Assembly: GCA_905187815.1 (NCBI GenBank)
Contig: CAJJJM010000008.1
Span: 1-56,479 of the forward strand
DNA from: an uncultured Methanomassiliicoccaceae archaeon
GTDB lineage: Archaea; Thermoplasmatota; Thermoplasmata; Methanomassiliicoccales; Methanomethylophilaceae
Length of the DNA stretch: 56,479 nt
Reading direction: 5' to 3'
Shown here: in pieces, positions 1 to 7,962 of the stretch
Layout: each line of letters starts with the position of its first letter
Numbering within the stretch: the stretch's first letter is position 1
Made by a program: the position numbers and the translations under genes
Notes under the pieces: generated by a model
Told to the model about the DNA's origin: nothing
What the model saw: the letters and a program-made list of their open reading frames with translations, nothing else
Database searches by the model: none

Positions 1-249
1 GGGGAGCCGATAGGATACTGCCTGCGCCGCAGACCGGAAAGGGAGGACGAGGGCTGGGAGTCTGGATGGTGCTTCTTCGCAGATGACGACGATGACAGCC
101 GGGAGCGCATGGTGTTCCGCAGCCTGGGATACGTCTGCGACCTGTCACCGGACGTCAGGAGGATACTTGACCTGCCGTACGGGACGGCGTTCATGCGCGG
201 AGAAGACGGCATGCTCCATCCATATGAGGGGAATGACGAAGAGGATTAA
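1..249 (+). CDS. C-terminal fragment of SUFU/DUF2185 (Imm33-like) immunity-type protein
   Basis: The reading frame is open from the first base and ends with TAA at 247-249. The 82 residues closely match the last 82 or so residues of the large protein at 16965-18881, and the first 26 bases are identical to the DNA at 18637-18662. The segment corresponds to a DUF2185 (Imm33-like) domain, recognisable by the stretches GEPIGYCLRRRP and SGWCFFADDDDD. Such domains are known as immunity components in bacterial polymorphic-toxin loci. The rest of the gene, presumably TPR-like and SUFU domains as in the paralogue, lies outside the window. A DUF4241 gene follows 59 bases downstream on the same strand. 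The window beginning inside a near-repeat suggests an assembly break rather than a truncated gene. Confidence 0.8.
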   Translation, partial: GEPIGYCLRRRPEREDEGWESGWCFFADDDDDSRERMVFRSLGYVCDLSPDVRRILDLPYGTAFMRGEDGMLHPYEGNDEED

Positions 250-308
250 TGAGAACTGTCCGATACAAAGTTAGAGACAATAAACACAGACAGGAGAGAG
301 GGAGAGTT

Positions 309-1034
309 ATGCAGACGGAGGAGTGGAAGAGGCAATACGAGAAGTACAGGGATAAGCTAACATGCTGGACTGACCTGGAGGCATACTTTACAAACGAAGA
401 GGTGGGAAACACAGCCGTGGACACCATGGACATCGGTACAGTCAATTTCCCCACAGGGCAGATACTGGCATGTGACCCGCTGATAGAGCTGGAGGACAGA
501 CTGCCATACATCCAGACAGTGCCGCCTGGGACCTATCCGGTGACGATCTGCGTGGTGCCCAGCGAGGAGTACGGCGACCGTTACGCCTGTGTGAAGGTGA
601 CGGTTTCGGATTCCAGACCGGTGCGCTACGACCTGGCCATGATCGGCGACGAGAATCTGGACGAGGAGCTCGAAGACAGAGACTACTTCGGATTCATCGT
701 CGACGCCGGCATGGGGTGCATCATTGATGTCGAGACCCAGAACGCGTTCAAGAAGTATTGGGCGGAGCGCCTGGAAGAGGACGAGGACATAGACCCGTAC
801 AACGACCTTTTCTGCGACCTCCTCGAAGAGAATTACAACGAGAACCCACGCTACCAGAGGGATGGAGGGGACTGGGTGAACTGGACCGTTCCCGGAACCG
901 ACCTGAGCATCCCGATATTCGCATCGGGATGGGGCGACGGCGTCTATCCCTGCTACTTCGGTTATGGTTCCAACGGGGATGTCTGTGGGGTGTACATACT
1001 GTTCATCGAAATCGAGGACGATTCTAAGGAGTGA
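309..1034 (+). CDS. DUF4241 domain protein, full-length copy
   Basis: This 241-residue protein belongs to the DUF4241 family. Signatures are ACDPLIELED near residue 55, YPVTICVV, YGDRYACVKV, DYFGFIVDAGMGC, DPYNDLFCDLLEENY, GDWVNWTVPGTDLSIPIF and ASGWGDGVYPCYFGY. I chose the ATG at 309 because a purine-rich stretch (GGAGAGAGGGAGAG) lies just before it; an in-frame ATG at 249 exists but adds a basic leader not typical of the family. DUF4241 proteins have no known enzymatic activity and often sit in arrays with SUFU and DUF2185 proteins near secreted-toxin loci, so an immunity-like role is inferred from context. A second copy lacking the first 50 or so residues lies at 13018-13602. Confidence 0.85.
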   Translation: MQTEEWKRQYEKYRDKLTCWTDLEAYFTNEEVGNTAVDTMDIGTVNFPTGQILACDPLIELEDRLPYIQTVPPGTYPVTICVVPSEEYGDRYACVKVTVSDSRPVRYDLAMIGDENLDEELEDRDYFGFIVDAGMGCIIDVETQNAFKKYWAERLEEDEDIDPYNDLFCDLLEENYNENPRYQRDGGDWVNWTVPGTDLSIPIFASGWGDGVYPCYFGYGSNGDVCGVYILFIEIEDDSKE

Positions 1035-1253
1035 CCCCGTTTAGGAACCACAGCATCTGATAGATCTGGATGCGGAGGTGGGAACAACATCAGGATGTTC
1101 AATCGCCCCGTTTGTCAATCCTTGTTGTCGGATGCATCGGGAACCTCATCAAAGAAAACGAAACGAAGCTGCACAAGACTACGGCCAGAGTAGGATAGAG
1201 GTCCCATGCGTGGGTTTTCAGAGGATTTTGGAATGAAATGAGGAGAACTGACG

Positions 1254-2246
1254 ATGATTGAGAATCTGTTCCGCCCGCAATTCGATAGGTTGGAGTCGTC
1301 AGATAAGCTTTGGCTGATGCGGACTCTGGCAGCTCGTCACGGTCTGACATTCAGGGAGATATGCGAGTTCTCCCGCTGGGGGCAGAGTTGCACGACAGGC
1401 GTATTCGAGAAATGCGGCAGGGAGTTCGTCTTCGTTCCCGGAGATACAATCACCCTCGGCTGGGAAAGGTTCGCCGTTGGCATGAATCAAGAGAGCACAG
1501 CGGAACTGGATGAGGTGTTCAGCGAATGGGGGATCGACTGCACTCCTGAGGAGTTCATCGGTGAAAGCATGGCTCCGGTGCGCCAGGTGACCGTCGGCCC
1601 GATGTTCGTGGGCAGGAGACTGGAGGAGATCGGTTGGGAGAGCGCATCCATGGATGATCCCCGCATCACCGCCCATCCGGAATGGCTCGAGAGCCTGCAG
1701 AGATGGGCAGACAAAGGCGGTCGGAGTCTCGAGATAAGCCAAACCGTCCGCTTCGAACGCGATGGCGGTGGCTGGCATGCATGGCTATGCCATCCTACGA
1801 CCTACCAGAAGTTTCGGCTGTCCCTGTTGTGGGAGGTGATGGCCACGCTACCTACACCAGATGAGTGGGCCTATCTCTGCGGTGGCGGATGCCGCACCCT
1901 GTTCCCCTGGGGCGATGGATTGGATTACTCCATGCATCTGCACCATTTCGAAAGCGAGGAGGATCGGGGCAAACCATACGATATGGAGCAGGCCAACTTC
2001 TTCGGTCTGTCCATTGCATACGATCCCTATAAACGTGAACTGGTAGATGGGGAGACATTGACCACCTGCGGCGGCGATGGGGGTCGTAACATCTGTGGCG
2101 GCATGGGGCTCCTTGTCGGATATCTGCCCTGTTCCCCTCACTGCAGGCCGGAAGTTCGGGATGATGATGTGATCAACAACGATTTCGACTTCTTCCGTCC
2201 TGTTATCCGGGTACTGACATCCGGATGGAGAACGGTATCGCCTTGA
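1254..2246 (+). CDS. Formylglycine-generating-enzyme-like (SUMF1-type) domain protein of unknown function
   Basis: This is a 330-residue protein with ATG at 1254 preceded by GAGGAG at good spacing. Parts resemble the SUMF1/FGE-sulfatase fold: FVPGDTITLGWERF around residue 60, then TPDEWAYLCGGGCRTLFPWG around 202-222, ANFFGLSIAYDP around 245, and an RPVIRVL-type end around 318. This is the usual order in FGE-like proteins, where the 'EWEYA..GG....FPWG' block is characteristic. I do not see the complete catalytic cysteine arrangement of true formylglycine-generating enzymes, so an enzymatic role is not claimed. Similar divergent proteins occur among DUF4241 and SUFU genes in bacterial immunity arrays. 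The 219 bases before it (1035-1253) show no gene. Confidence 0.6.
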   Translation: MIENLFRPQFDRLESSDKLWLMRTLAARHGLTFREICEFSRWGQSCTTGVFEKCGREFVFVPGDTITLGWERFAVGMNQESTAELDEVFSEWGIDCTPEEFIGESMAPVRQVTVGPMFVGRRLEEIGWESASMDDPRITAHPEWLESLQRWADKGGRSLEISQTVRFERDGGGWHAWLCHPTTYQKFRLSLLWEVMATLPTPDEWAYLCGGGCRTLFPWGDGLDYSMHLHHFESEEDRGKPYDMEQANFFGLSIAYDPYKRELVDGETLTTCGGDGGRNICGGMGLLVGYLPCSPHCRPEVRDDDVINNDFDFFRPVIRVLTSGWRTVSP

Positions 2247-2269
2247 GCGCAGGAGTAGGGAGAGAAGCT

Positions 2270-2587
2270 ATGGAATGGCCGAAACGGGCGCAGACAGCGG
2301 ATCGGGAGAACGGTGTCCTGACCTTGGACGGAGAAAAGCAGTTCGAAGTCCCAGAGCTGACCGCAGAGATCATGGAACGGTTGGCCGCTTACACCCCGGT
2401 GGGCTTCCATATGAAAGGCTATCCGGTGACCAATGAGCTGCTTGCCCCCTTTGCCGGGCATAAAAGCATGGCCAACTTCGGCGTGGAGGACGATGCGCTC
2501 ACAAACGCCTGTTTCCCCGTTTTTCCGCCTGTTCCTCGGAAAAAAGGCGTTCTCTATGGCGGGGTACTTGGTGAAAGCGAGGAATGA
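2270..2587 (+). CDS. Hypothetical protein, 3' end probably frame-disrupted
   Basis: This is a small protein of about 105 residues that I do not recognise. I prefer the ATG at 2270 (preceded by GGGAGAG) over the upstream in-frame ATG at 2225, which overlaps the previous gene by 22 bases. The middle is plausible protein (LTLDGEKQFEVPELTAEIME, GFHMKGYPVTNELLAPFAGH). The last 25 or so residues are Pro/Gly-rich and unconvincing, whereas another frame of the same DNA reads FRLFLGKKAFSMAGYLVKAR and runs to a TGA at 2595-2597. A frame break in the CCCCGTTTTT run at about 2516-2525 would explain this. Base composition here and in the next gene is less GC-rich than in the flanks, consistent with recent acquisition. 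Confidence 0.45.
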   Translation: MEWPKRAQTADRENGVLTLDGEKQFEVPELTAEIMERLAAYTPVGFHMKGYPVTNELLAPFAGHKSMANFGVEDDALTNACFPVFPPVPRKKGVLYGGVLGESEE

Positions 2588-3279
2588 CAATGGCTGAGAT
2601 CAATCGTGTCTGGCTCAATGTGGATACGGACACAAATAAAATCACACTATTCGACCGTCCCCGTGTATCCATCCATGTGGATGAGTACATTTGGAGTTTG
2701 ATTGAAGAAAATATCGTGAAGCCCCATAAGCTCATGCGCAGCGAAAAGCATCAGTATCTGCTGAAAATTACGTTTAACCAATTTGATCCGGTGAGGCACC
2801 TATATTATCCGCTTTCCCCGTACAACGGACCGCTTCGGGAAGGCGTCAAGCCGGACAGTGCAAACGGATGGTATCCACGTGAGGACTTTGCGGATGCTGA
2901 GGATCGCGCTATCTGGTTCTCTCCCGATAAAATCTGGACAAACTGCGGCAAAAAGGTTCTGGATGTGAATGTTGATGCCGTCAATGTAAGCGAGAACATC
3001 ACCCCCAGAGAATACGCAGACTTGCTGTTCGATGGGATTGGGGCAGCATTGGTGTTTAACTTCAAAAGGCTCAAGCGCGAGGAATTTGATGGGCTGAAAA
3101 CCAGGATCGACTGGAGAATGGTAGAAAGCTTCCCCTTCCCCGCGCCCTTTGAGGAGCAGCAGTACATTGGGGACGAGGGCAATATTCATGTGTATTCCTG
3201 GGATGGACGGCAAGAAACGAACCTTGTAGGCCCTTATTCTGTGCGGGATTTGTATCTGGACCATTTCGGAAAATCGTGA
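2584..3279 (+). CDS. Hypothetical protein in immunity-type array
   Basis: This 231-residue protein (ATG at 2584; a second ATG at 2590 is equally possible) overlaps the end of the preceding frame by four bases (ATGA), suggesting translational coupling. I do not recognise the family. It looks like a globular soluble protein without signal peptide or membrane segments. It contains many aromatic and acidic residues, with the block EYADLLFDGIGAALVFNFKR near residue 140 and a tyrosine/tryptophan-rich C-terminus. Codon use is more AT-rich (AAA, ATT, GAA) than in the neighbouring chromosomal genes, a sign of horizontal transfer. An immunity-like function is possible only from its position in the array. 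Confidence 0.6.
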   Translation: MTMAEINRVWLNVDTDTNKITLFDRPRVSIHVDEYIWSLIEENIVKPHKLMRSEKHQYLLKITFNQFDPVRHLYYPLSPYNGPLREGVKPDSANGWYPREDFADAEDRAIWFSPDKIWTNCGKKVLDVNVDAVNVSENITPREYADLLFDGIGAALVFNFKRLKREEFDGLKTRIDWRMVESFPFPAPFEEQQYIGDEGNIHVYSWDGRQETNLVGPYSVRDLYLDHFGKS

Positions 3280-3288
3280 GGAGAGCAC

Positions 3289-3468
3289 ATGGCAAGGGGC
3301 ATCCGTGATCGCCTACTGGAACAGATCACGAAGAACAAGCTCTACATCTACACCAGAGAGAAAAACATCGGCTTTGACCGTCGCTTCCTCATGAAGCGTG
3401 TGGGCGAGAGCTGGAGGATCGACGCGGTGCAGGAGCGGCTGGACGGCTGGACACGCACTGGATTGTGA
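3289..3468 (+). CDS. Small hypothetical protein (59 aa)
   Basis: A short frame with ATG at 3289, preceded by GTGAGGAGAG nine bases after the previous stop, ends with TGA at 3466-3468. The product is basic and ends in ESWRIDAVQERLDGWTRTGL, resembling the C-terminal tail of small bacterial proteins in immunity arrays; I cannot name the family. It shares GTGA with a GTG start of the next small gene. It may be an intact small gene or the 3' remnant of a longer one. Confidence 0.5.
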   Translation: MARGIRDRLLEQITKNKLYIYTREKNIGFDRRFLMKRVGESWRIDAVQERLDGWTRTGL

Positions 3469-3476
3469 GGTATCGG

Positions 3477-3710
3477 ATGGCTTGGGAATATGAGACCTTC
3501 GGACCGGACGGTCAATGCAGTTTGTTCGGTGTGAACATCTTCGACTACGACTGGCAGACCACCGGCAAGAGAGTAAAGGTCCAAGACCCGATCTATCACC
3601 AAGAACATACCTTCGAGATCTGGCAGGCAGAGATTGACGGACGGATCCGCCACTTCGCCGCAGGGGAGTTCTCCAACTGCGTATGGGGTTTTTATCTGGA
3701 GAAGGACTGA
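3477..3710 (+). CDS. Small hypothetical protein (77 aa)
   Basis: The product starts MAWEYETFGPDGQCSLFGVN and ends FSNCVWGFYLEKD. ATG 3477 is preceded by GAGG at about eight bases; an in-frame GTG at 3465 overlaps the stop of the upstream gene (GTGA). No membrane segment or known motif is seen. It appears to be a compact beta-rich protein with many aromatic residues. It forms a tight same-strand run with the genes on either side (the next ATG is four bases after its stop), so co-transcription with the LRR protein is likely. Function unknown. Confidence 0.55.
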   Translation: MAWEYETFGPDGQCSLFGVNIFDYDWQTTGKRVKVQDPIYHQEHTFEIWQAEIDGRIRHFAAGEFSNCVWGFYLEKD

Positions 3711-3713
3711 TAG

Positions 3714-5207
3714 ATGATAAGTGAACCCACGAGAGCCAATGCCGGAGACGTCTATACGGTCTACAACAGACACCTGGGACGCTACACGGCATGTCAGGTG
3801 GCGTACATCGCGCCGCCGAATGCGGTGAGCAAGCAGTCCTGGGCGGTCATCCTCCCTCTGGACTGGTCAGGCGACACCCCTCTGGAAGCGGAGAAGCTGC
3901 CCCTTCTCCGTCCGCTCTACATGGACTTCATGTACTGGACCCGCGAGTTGCATCTATTGCGGGTGCCTGTGGAGGTCCCGCCAGAATACACGCTGGTAGG
4001 TACGCTTACGCCATTCACCGACCAGCCCTGCAACTCCTACGGCGGCTGGGACGACGGCTATGATGTGTACCTGCAGATCAGGTGGCAGGGGATTCCGGAG
4101 GACCGGCGTCGGAAGTTCAAAGAGGCCATGGAGAGCGAGGAGGAGACCACCGTCGGCGGCAGAAACATCAAGGTGTGCAGCCACAGAATCTTCGACGACA
4201 TACCGTTCGATTCCGCTCTGGAGCTGGAGGCGCTGCCCTGCCTGTCCGAAATCGTCTGTGAGAGATGGCATCCCGACCTCCTGGAGTTCCTCCGCGGGAA
4301 CCCTTTCGTCGACGAGTTGACCCTGCTGAACCACGGACAGAGCTCGTTGGACTTCAGGGAGACCGGCATCAGGAAGCTTATGCTCGACATGACAGGACTA
4401 GAGGAGCTGTGGCTGGGCGAGTGGACCGAGATGCTCCTGTTCCAGAACGAAGGGATAGATGACTGCACGATACACGCTCCCGGGGACGGGGATCGGCTGA
4501 CGATCCAGTTCATCGGGGAGTATCGCCCCCATCCGGAACTGCCCGGGCTATGGGGACTCCATGGCATCAGACTGAGGGACTACGATCCGACCGGACTGGC
4601 TGCTGTCCATCCCCATCTGAAGGAGCTGCGTCTCTGGGGCGCTCCGGGCAACCTGAGGAACCTCTCCGCCGTGGACGGGTTCCGGGATCTGACTCACTTG
4701 TCCACGTACGACCTGTTCGGATTCGGCGCGGAGGACATCCCTACACCGGAGAGGATGCCGACTCTTCGCTGGCTCTGGATGACCAGCCTGCCCGAGGACG
4801 CGGCGAAGGCCGCCAAGCGTGTATGGAAGGGCTGGCCGGGGATGGACCTGAGGATCACCAAGCCCCGGAAGCTCGAGTGGCTTGCCCAGAACCTGGACAA
4901 CCCATTCCGCGGATGGGACGGTGCCGAACACATACCCGCGACATCCGCGAAGAAGGCAGCTGATCAATACCGCAAGACCCGCTCGAGGCTGATGAAGCTG
5001 GCTTCGGGACCCGACGGAGACGCGCAGGCACAGGCGCTGGAGACCGTGGAGGAGTACGTCCGCACGTTCAACCGGATGCGCTTCATAGAGACCGACGAGA
5101 GGGACGAGATCTACATGGCGCTATGCGGGATCCTGGATGCGATTCCGGAAAACATCCTGGACAGGGATTCGCTGATCGGCAGATTCGATGAAATGCGCGA
5201 CTTCTGA
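3714..5207 (+). CDS. Imm26-like / leucine-rich-repeat protein
   Basis: This 497-residue protein appears to have three parts. The N-terminus (about 1-130) starts with GDVYTVYNRHLGRYTACQVA, resembling the Imm26-type immunity fold ('GDVYAIPL...GYGQV'). The middle (about 165-380) carries irregular leucine-rich repeats such as LEALPCLSEIVC, GIRKLMLDMTGLEELWLGE and LKELRLWGAPGNLRNLSAVDG. The C-terminal 100 residues are helical. Homologues in actinobacteria are often labelled 'gliding motility protein' without experimental basis. LRRs usually bind proteins, so recognition of an incoming toxin is plausible but inferred. It is last in the same-strand array; the next genes are convergent on the other strand. 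Confidence 0.65.
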   Translation: MISEPTRANAGDVYTVYNRHLGRYTACQVAYIAPPNAVSKQSWAVILPLDWSGDTPLEAEKLPLLRPLYMDFMYWTRELHLLRVPVEVPPEYTLVGTLTPFTDQPCNSYGGWDDGYDVYLQIRWQGIPEDRRRKFKEAMESEEETTVGGRNIKVCSHRIFDDIPFDSALELEALPCLSEIVCERWHPDLLEFLRGNPFVDELTLLNHGQSSLDFRETGIRKLMLDMTGLEELWLGEWTEMLLFQNEGIDDCTIHAPGDGDRLTIQFIGEYRPHPELPGLWGLHGIRLRDYDPTGLAAVHPHLKELRLWGAPGNLRNLSAVDGFRDLTHLSTYDLFGFGAEDIPTPERMPTLRWLWMTSLPEDAAKAAKRVWKGWPGMDLRITKPRKLEWLAQNLDNPFRGWDGAEHIPATSAKKAADQYRKTRSRLMKLASGPDGDAQAQALETVEEYVRTFNRMRFIETDERDEIYMALCGILDAIPENILDRDSLIGRFDEMRDF

Positions 5208-5211
5208 ACGG

Positions 5212-6090
5212 TCACCATCTTGAAACGGCGTTCTTGACATCATTCCTAACCTTCTCATCGGGGATGTCCTCGATACCGGGCTCCATCGATGGTTTCATCT
5301 CCTTCAAGTACAGGCCCACATTATGTTCATAGTTTGTTTTGCGACTGATGTACTCCTCCGATTCAAGATACCTTTCGTCGAACTTCAGTTTCGCAATGGG
5401 CTCGAAATAATGTCCGTACGCCTCGATGGATGGAGTATAGTCGGAGGATGTGGCACAGGTGACTCTGTTCCTGTTGACGTGACCATCCTTCCTGACGGTC
5501 AACGACACCTCCCTCAAAGACAGTTTCCTGAATCCGCTCTCGAAGAACAGATAGTTGCGATGGTTGGGATCGACATGGGAACTGTACACGAGGCCGTCCG
5601 GTGATTCCGACCTAATGCGATCCATTATCTCCAGTTCCGACTCGGACAGATCTATCGAATTCTCCGATTTGTACAGTATTTTGCTGAACCCCAGTTCCAT
5701 TCCGTTGACGATGTGAAATGCGGACCTGTCGGACATCGTGGGGAAGCTGCTTGAGGTGTCATCATATGCCCAGAACATGAGATGACTGCTGTAATGTTCA
5801 TGTTTTCTCACCTCAGACCTCGCAACAGATATGTCCTCGAACCAGTAGGATGTCCTCTCGTTCCGGAACAGGACGGAGTGCCTGTTTCCGGTCTTGTTAT
5901 CACGCAGGTTGCCGGAATGCAGTTCGCTTACGGTCTTCCCGTAAAAACCGTCGTTGAAAGTCACGCATCTGAAGAAATCGAATTCGACCGTGATGTAGAT
6001 CGGCAGATCCTTGTCCTTGTGACGGAAGATGGGTGAACCCGGCGACTGACCTATGTCATATGCCGGCCTGGGTATGTTGAAATCCATCAT
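5212..6090 (-). CDS. Hypothetical protein of uncharacterised three-gene island
   Basis: A 292-residue protein on the minus strand that I do not recognise. It ends four bases from the stop of the convergent LRR gene. There is no signal peptide, membrane segment or obvious catalytic motif. The sequence is rich in Ser, Tyr and charged residues and looks globular, for example TVEFDFFRCVTFNDGFYGKT near residue 33 and LSESELEIMDRIRSESPDGL near 147. Two ATGs are adjacent (6090 and 6087). Codon use is distinctly more AT-rich than in the GC-rich genes on either side. It is last in a minus-strand series with the two unknown genes upstream. Confidence 0.6.
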   Translation of the reverse strand: MMDFNIPRPAYDIGQSPGSPIFRHKDKDLPIYITVEFDFFRCVTFNDGFYGKTVSELHSGNLRDNKTGNRHSVLFRNERTSYWFEDISVARSEVRKHEHYSSHLMFWAYDDTSSSFPTMSDRSAFHIVNGMELGFSKILYKSENSIDLSESELEIMDRIRSESPDGLVYSSHVDPNHRNYLFFESGFRKLSLREVSLTVRKDGHVNRNRVTCATSSDYTPSIEAYGHYFEPIAKLKFDERYLESEEYISRKTNYEHNVGLYLKEMKPSMEPGIEDIPDEKVRNDVKNAVSRW

Positions 6091-6168
6091 GATACTCTGA
6101 TTGACAGGATTCTCTATAATTAACCTGCTTTACAGGAAATAGTGAAGGACGGTCGACTGCAAGGTCGT

Positions 6169-6906
6169 TTAATTCAAGAGTCTCTCGATTCTCGGCTGTA
6201 TCTCGGAAACCGATTTCAGGAACTCAGAACCGTTTTCGTCATCAATCCATCTGTAAAAGTCAATCGTCATCGATTCCTTATCGGCATATTTCTCATAGTT
6301 TAGAAGCAGACGTATCTGATCCGGATGGGACTTGAACAGATCATACAGATGGTTACGTTCGTTGAATCTGAGATAACGCTTGTTCCAACTGTTAGCTTCT
6401 ACAAATCCTAGGTCCTTTACAATACTGCATTCCGAAAGACTGTGAACCGGATCATCTGAGATGGGAGCCTTTTCTGAGACAATGCCTGCGACATATTTGC
6501 GAATAGAATCGGCGTATCCTGGATTCATGATACCTAAGCAACATTCCATCCAGTGTTCTGAAAAAAAATTCAGGGAGTAGATGGAGAATGCCTCGCATAT
6601 CGTTTCCTCGAACCATTTCAGCACGTAATTCCTATCCGTTTTATTGTGTCTCATGGCATAATGACACATCTCGTGGGATAGCTGATAGATCACCTGACAC
6701 CAGCTACTGTCGTTTGCTTTTATCCATATCTCAATCGGAGATTTGTTGTTGACGAGCATCGGAGCTTTTTCGTGATCGGTCAGTATCACATTGCAATTCT
6801 CTGACGCCATGGCTTCAGGTCCGAAAACACCTGAACATAATTCGTACTGATGACAAAACAAAATTTGGGAACAGGATCCGATACCATTTAGATGGAAATG
6901 GTTCAT
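6169..6906 (-). CDS. Putative zincin-type metallopeptidase-like protein
   Basis: This 245-residue protein contains HEMCH at residues 78-82, a perfect HExxH zinc-binding motif in a predicted helix, followed about 20 residues later by FEETICEAFS, which supplies candidate third-ligand glutamates at 100, 101 and 105. This spacing matches gluzincin-type metallopeptidases. No secretion signal is seen, so it would act inside the cell. Whether it cleaves a partner is unknown. The region is AT-rich compared with the window average. It sits between two unrecognised minus-strand genes (78 bases to the downstream gene, 36 bases from the upstream gene), suggesting one transcript. Overall family unassigned. 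Confidence 0.6.
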   Translation of the reverse strand: MNHFHLNGIGSCSQILFCHQYELCSGVFGPEAMASENCNVILTDHEKAPMLVNNKSPIEIWIKANDSSWCQVIYQLSHEMCHYAMRHNKTDRNYVLKWFEETICEAFSIYSLNFFSEHWMECCLGIMNPGYADSIRKYVAGIVSEKAPISDDPVHSLSECSIVKDLGFVEANSWNKRYLRFNERNHLYDLFKSHPDQIRLLLNYEKYADKESMTIDFYRWIDDENGSEFLKSVSEIQPRIERLLN

Positions 6907-6942
6907 AACAATAGAATAAATAGGAAAATGCGAAATTAATCC

Positions 6943-7884
6943 TTACCGATGAGTTGATGAATGCAACAATCCGCTCATCAATTCAAGACTTGCCGGTACA
7001 GGTTCATTTCTCCGCTGAACCTGACAACATATGGATACGCGTTTCATGTCATCAAACATCTTCAAAGGCCATGAGACATTTAGACGATTCATTTCGTCAT
7101 AAACTCTGCGAACAGCCTCATTGATCATCCCGGCATATGGTTCATAGAAAAATGCTTTGTTTTTATCAAAATCGAATTCTACGAGCCCGTTGACACCGCT
7201 AAGATATACTTTGTCGAATCTGCGTTCATATTCTGACTGAATGTTTTCAAACTCTTCCATGAAGTCAAGAATCACGTTTGTGATATCGGAGACGAATCCC
7301 GGAAAAATGATGAATAGGTGAGTATGTTTTGTTTCTTTGTATTTCTGCAGTTTAGGTAACTTATCCTTCAGACAGACTCTTGCTTCACTGTATGCACGAT
7401 ATGGGTTGTCAAAAAATTCATTGGAGATTGAATTCTCAGCTTCATGACACAATCCAATGTAGGTAAGGCCACGAATTTTGTCCTTCTTATCTTCGTTCAA
7501 TTCATCGATGTTGAATTTACAATATTCATGAGGAATTTTCCATTGTCTGATTGTCCGATCTTTTGGATTATATGCAAAGTAGATTCCTGTCACTTCATCT
7601 CTGAAATGCATCTCGCTGTTGAAATCGAACCGCATGTCCAGAGCATCGCCAAGTGTTTTGATCTTGGAAATCTTCTCTGAACTATAGTCCTTATCTGCTT
7701 TATCCATGGCATATGTGACTTCCAAACCGAGTTCACCATCGGGATTACCGTCTTTATCCGATGTGATCCAATCCGGGAAATCCTCATGGATCAGATTATG
7801 CGGGTATCCTGGAACAGTCAACACCAGCGTATATGCCGCATAAAGCTCCGATACATCCTTGGATGTCATTTTGGAATCAGTCAT
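6943..7884 (-). CDS. Hypothetical protein, possible PD-(D/E)xK nuclease fold
   Basis: This is a 313-residue protein. Near the N-terminus, DFPDWITSDKDG (35-46) followed by GELGLEVTYAM (50-60) resembles motifs I-II of PD-(D/E)xK restriction-like nucleases, where an Asp precedes a beta strand reading 'GLEVT'; the usual lysine is replaced by Thr57. A hydrophobic strand, THLFIIFPGF, lies near residue 192. I cannot see an HTH or helicase. The match is weak, so the nuclease idea is an inference. It is the first gene of the three-gene minus-strand AT-rich cluster. Confidence 0.5.
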   Translation of the reverse strand: MTDSKMTSKDVSELYAAYTLVLTVPGYPHNLIHEDFPDWITSDKDGNPDGELGLEVTYAMDKADKDYSSEKISKIKTLGDALDMRFDFNSEMHFRDEVTGIYFAYNPKDRTIRQWKIPHEYCKFNIDELNEDKKDKIRGLTYIGLCHEAENSISNEFFDNPYRAYSEARVCLKDKLPKLQKYKETKHTHLFIIFPGFVSDITNVILDFMEEFENIQSEYERRFDKVYLSGVNGLVEFDFDKNKAFFYEPYAGMINEAVRRVYDEMNRLNVSWPLKMFDDMKRVSICCQVQRRNEPVPASLELMSGLLHSSTHR

Positions 7885-7962
7885 AGAGTTTTCTCCGTTG
7901 TTGTATTAAAAACGATTCGTACGTGATAGTGAGATACTGAACCTATGATGTATTCTCATCGA

